Of a stretch of DNA of 64,000 nucleotides, positions 62,846 to 64,000 are shown piece by piece. Every line of letters starts with the position of its first letter. Position 1 is the first letter of the stretch. Source of the DNA: Gemmatimonadota bacterium (GTDB lineage: Bacteria; Gemmatimonadota; Gemmatimonadetes; Gemmatimonadales; GWC2-71-9); the NCBI GenBank assembly GCA_029262195.1, contig JAJCZX010000021.1, positions 62,001 through 126,000 on the forward strand, written 5' to 3'. Made by a program: the position numbers and the translations under genes. Under the pieces are notes generated by a model that was not told the DNA's origin, searched no databases, and saw only the letters and a list, made by a program, of their open reading frames with translations.

Positions 62846-63132
62846 AACCACAGCCTGGTAAGTCGATCAAACCCGACCTGGAGTTGCTCGGCGACCATCG
62901 GCCCGGGAGGCCCCTGGAGGGCTTCTTTCATTTCGTTTACGATCTTCGGAGCCTCTTGCCTGCCCTGCATGGCTTTGTCAGCCAGAATCGCGTCGAGAAT
63001 CTTGCCTACTTTTTCCAATTCGGCTTCGTCGTCGGGTACCTGAAAAAGGTAATCGGCGGAGTCTTTCCCCAGCTGGCAGAGCTTTCCGACCCGATCGACT
63101 ACTGATGGCCTCGGCTTCGGTTGATCTTCCAT
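62821..63132 (-). CDS. Small helical protein of unknown function
   Basis: 103 residues, acidic and almost entirely helical by pattern (VGKLCQLGKDSADYLFQVPDDEAELEKVGKILDAILADKAMQGRQEAPKIVNEMKEALQG), ending with RLTRLWLSARSGLF. No signal or membrane segment. The helical-bundle look recalls small phosphotransfer or adaptor proteins, but no phosphoacceptor motif is evident. Family not recognised. It is divergent from the TolB-like gene across the hairpin at 63180-63255. Confidence 0.6.
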   Translation of the reverse strand: MEDQPKPRPSVVDRVGKLCQLGKDSADYLFQVPDDEAELEKVGKILDAILADKAMQGRQEAPKIVNEMKEALQGPPGPMVAEQLQVGFDRLTRLWLSARSGLF

Positions 63133-63179
63133 TCTTCTGTCCCCGTGCGGTTGTGGGAGTATTACCCTTTTTGAAAGTA

Positions 63180-63255
63180 GTTGTGGTGAGTTTGGTCACG
63201 AAGTGCGGATCTTCTGTAAAATCCGGGTTCGAATTTCGTGAAGGGCTACCACAAC
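63180..63255. other. 76-base long hairpin of unknown role in a divergent promoter region
   Basis: GTTGTGGT (63180-63187) pairs with ACCACAAC (63248-63255). Inside, AG plus three G-T wobbles continue the stem, TCACGAA (63196-63202) pairs with TTCGTGA (63235-63241), and CGGAT (63206-63210) pairs with ATCCG (63221-63225) around a 10-base loop. In all, 20 Watson-Crick pairs lie in three perfect blocks. No U tract follows in either direction. GGTTCGAAT and CTGTAAA resemble tRNA loops, but a cloverleaf does not form. Confidence 0.6.
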
Positions 63256-63323
63256 AACAGAAATCCGTTATTCTGTCAGCGTAGGCGATTCGTTAGTTAA
63301 AATAACCTGGAAGAATTTATAGA

Positions 63324-64000
63324 ATGATTGACCATAAAGCTCTGAAAAGTCCTTTGGCTCTGAGTCTTGCCGTTGTGGCCCTGGTATCCTGCAGTAGCGC
63401 CGGTGAACAATCTGCGCCGGCGCCGGGAGTCGAAAGAGAACTCCTGGAAGGTGAACCTTTCTTTGGTTCGGTAACGCAGTTGACGTTTGGTGGCCAAAAC
63501 GCGGAAGCTTACTTCTCCTCTGATGGCACTCAGTTGATTTTCCAGAGGCAGGTGACCGATGAAGTTTGCGACCAGCAATTCACCATCAATATCGACGGTT
63601 CTGATATGAAGATGGTGTCGAACGGACTTGGGCGCACTACGTGTGGTTATTTCTATGACAACGATGAGCGAATCGTATATTCCAGTACGTTTGAACACAA
63701 CGAGAGTTGTCCTGTGCCACCCGATTTTTCACAGGGTTACGTCTGGGGGTTGTTTGAGTTCGATATTTATACCTCAAAACCCGATGGAAGTGACCTTCAG
63801 GTGATTTTCGACGGTCCGGGTTACGACGGTGAAGCAACTCTATCGAGAGACGGGTCGAAGATTGTATTCACGTCGGTACGCAACGGTGACCTAGATATTT
63901 ACACGATGAACCCCGACGGTTCGGACGTCCGCCAACTAACCAACACGGTCGGCTATGACGGAGGCCCCTTCTTCTCCCCTGATGGAAGTAAGATCGTCTA
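63324..64000 (+). CDS. TolB-like (PD40 propeller) lipoprotein, partial
   Basis: At least 225 residues; the reading frame continues past the window end. Lipobox VALVSC (Cys20). The mature part has repeated PD40-type blades: AEAYFSSDGTQLIFQR, DGEATLSRDGSKIVFTS followed by NGDLDIYTMNPDGSDVRQLTN, and DGGPFFSPDGSKIVY at the edge. These match the beta-propeller of TolB/DPP-like proteins. Likely periplasmic or outer-membrane anchored. The ATG at 63324 lies 69 bases after the long hairpin. Confidence 0.88.
   Translation, partial: MIDHKALKSPLALSLAVVALVSCSSAGEQSAPAPGVERELLEGEPFFGSVTQLTFGGQNAEAYFSSDGTQLIFQRQVTDEVCDQQFTINIDGSDMKMVSNGLGRTTCGYFYDNDERIVYSSTFEHNESCPVPPDFSQGYVWGLFEFDIYTSKPDGSDLQVIFDGPGYDGEATLSRDGSKIVFTSVRNGDLDIYTMNPDGSDVRQLTNTVGYDGGPFFSPDGSKIV

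Noticed and set aside
63180-63255. A tRNA gene (possible Tyr, because of CTGTAAA and GGTTCGAAT)
   Set aside because: The anticodon-like stem CGGAT/ATCCG has a 10-base loop, there is no D stem, and the TTCGAAT word is not placed next to the acceptor strand. The sequence folds far better as one long hairpin.

Overview
The window looks like a bacterial chromosome segment containing the replication origin neighbourhood: dnaA and dnaN face away from the rpmH, rnpA, yidD, yidC, mnmE cluster. Two PadR-regulated macrolide-export-like permeases of the ADOP type, a GWxTD-domain lipoprotein, a short ThiC, a cytosolic Hanks-type kinase and an AraC regulator with a receiver-like N-terminus together suggest Gemmatimonadota or a close relative. 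This is inferred from gene content; no rRNA is present to test it. Many signal peptides, lipoboxes and barrel-like proteins point to a diderm cell. No phage, insertion sequence, CRISPR array or integrase was seen.

Layout. 1-8 kb: an NTF2-like secreted protein, an aldo/keto reductase, and two PadR + ADOP permease modules that converge on a shared terminator, each with its own palindromic operator. 8-13 kb: a barrel-like protein, a PQQ-type sugar dehydrogenase lipoprotein, a TPP riboswitch with thiC, and RNase D. 13-20 kb: a SufT-like protein, a DCC thiol protein and a beta-lactamase-fold hydrolase in one run, then an M28 peptidase, a matrixin-like peptidase, an MMPL transporter, a DUF4031-like protein and a type IV pilin-like protein. 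20-31 kb: polA, a cold-shock gene, a polyprenol/diacylglycerol kinase-like protein, a lytic transglycosylase, the GWxTD lipoprotein, a Ser/Thr kinase, pyrE, an AraC regulator, and the RNase P RNA.

31-38 kb: dnaN, a candidate oriC in the dnaA-dnaN gap (five TAG triplets, AT-rich stretch, DnaA-like boxes), dnaA with a DnaA box inside its promoter, then rpmH, rnpA (apparently starting at ACG), yidD, yidC and mnmE. 38-47.5 kb: an eight-gene leftward transcription unit (holA, SPOR protein, mutS, TonB-C lipoprotein, cystathionine beta-synthase, queD, ddl, rhomboid) in which almost every junction is a 4-base ATGA overlap and which ends in a strong terminator; a DUF2268-like peptidase lies beyond it.

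47.5-64 kb: an ECF sigma/anti-sigma pair, a Nudix hydrolase, upp, tRNA-Phe, an AI-2E family transporter, a methyltransferase, a three-gene set of haem-motif proteins (two CX4CH lipoproteins and a CXXCH-bearing barrel), P5C dehydrogenase, a secreted LamG-like protein, a sensor kinase with a degraded ATP site plus its OmpR-type regulator, a large lipoprotein/outer-membrane pair, a small helical protein, a 76-base hairpin, and a TolB-like lipoprotein that runs off the end.

The observations most worth checking are the ACG start of rnpA, the DnaA-trio-like origin, the haem-motif/barrel cluster, the degenerate histidine kinase and the unexplained hairpin at 63180-63255.
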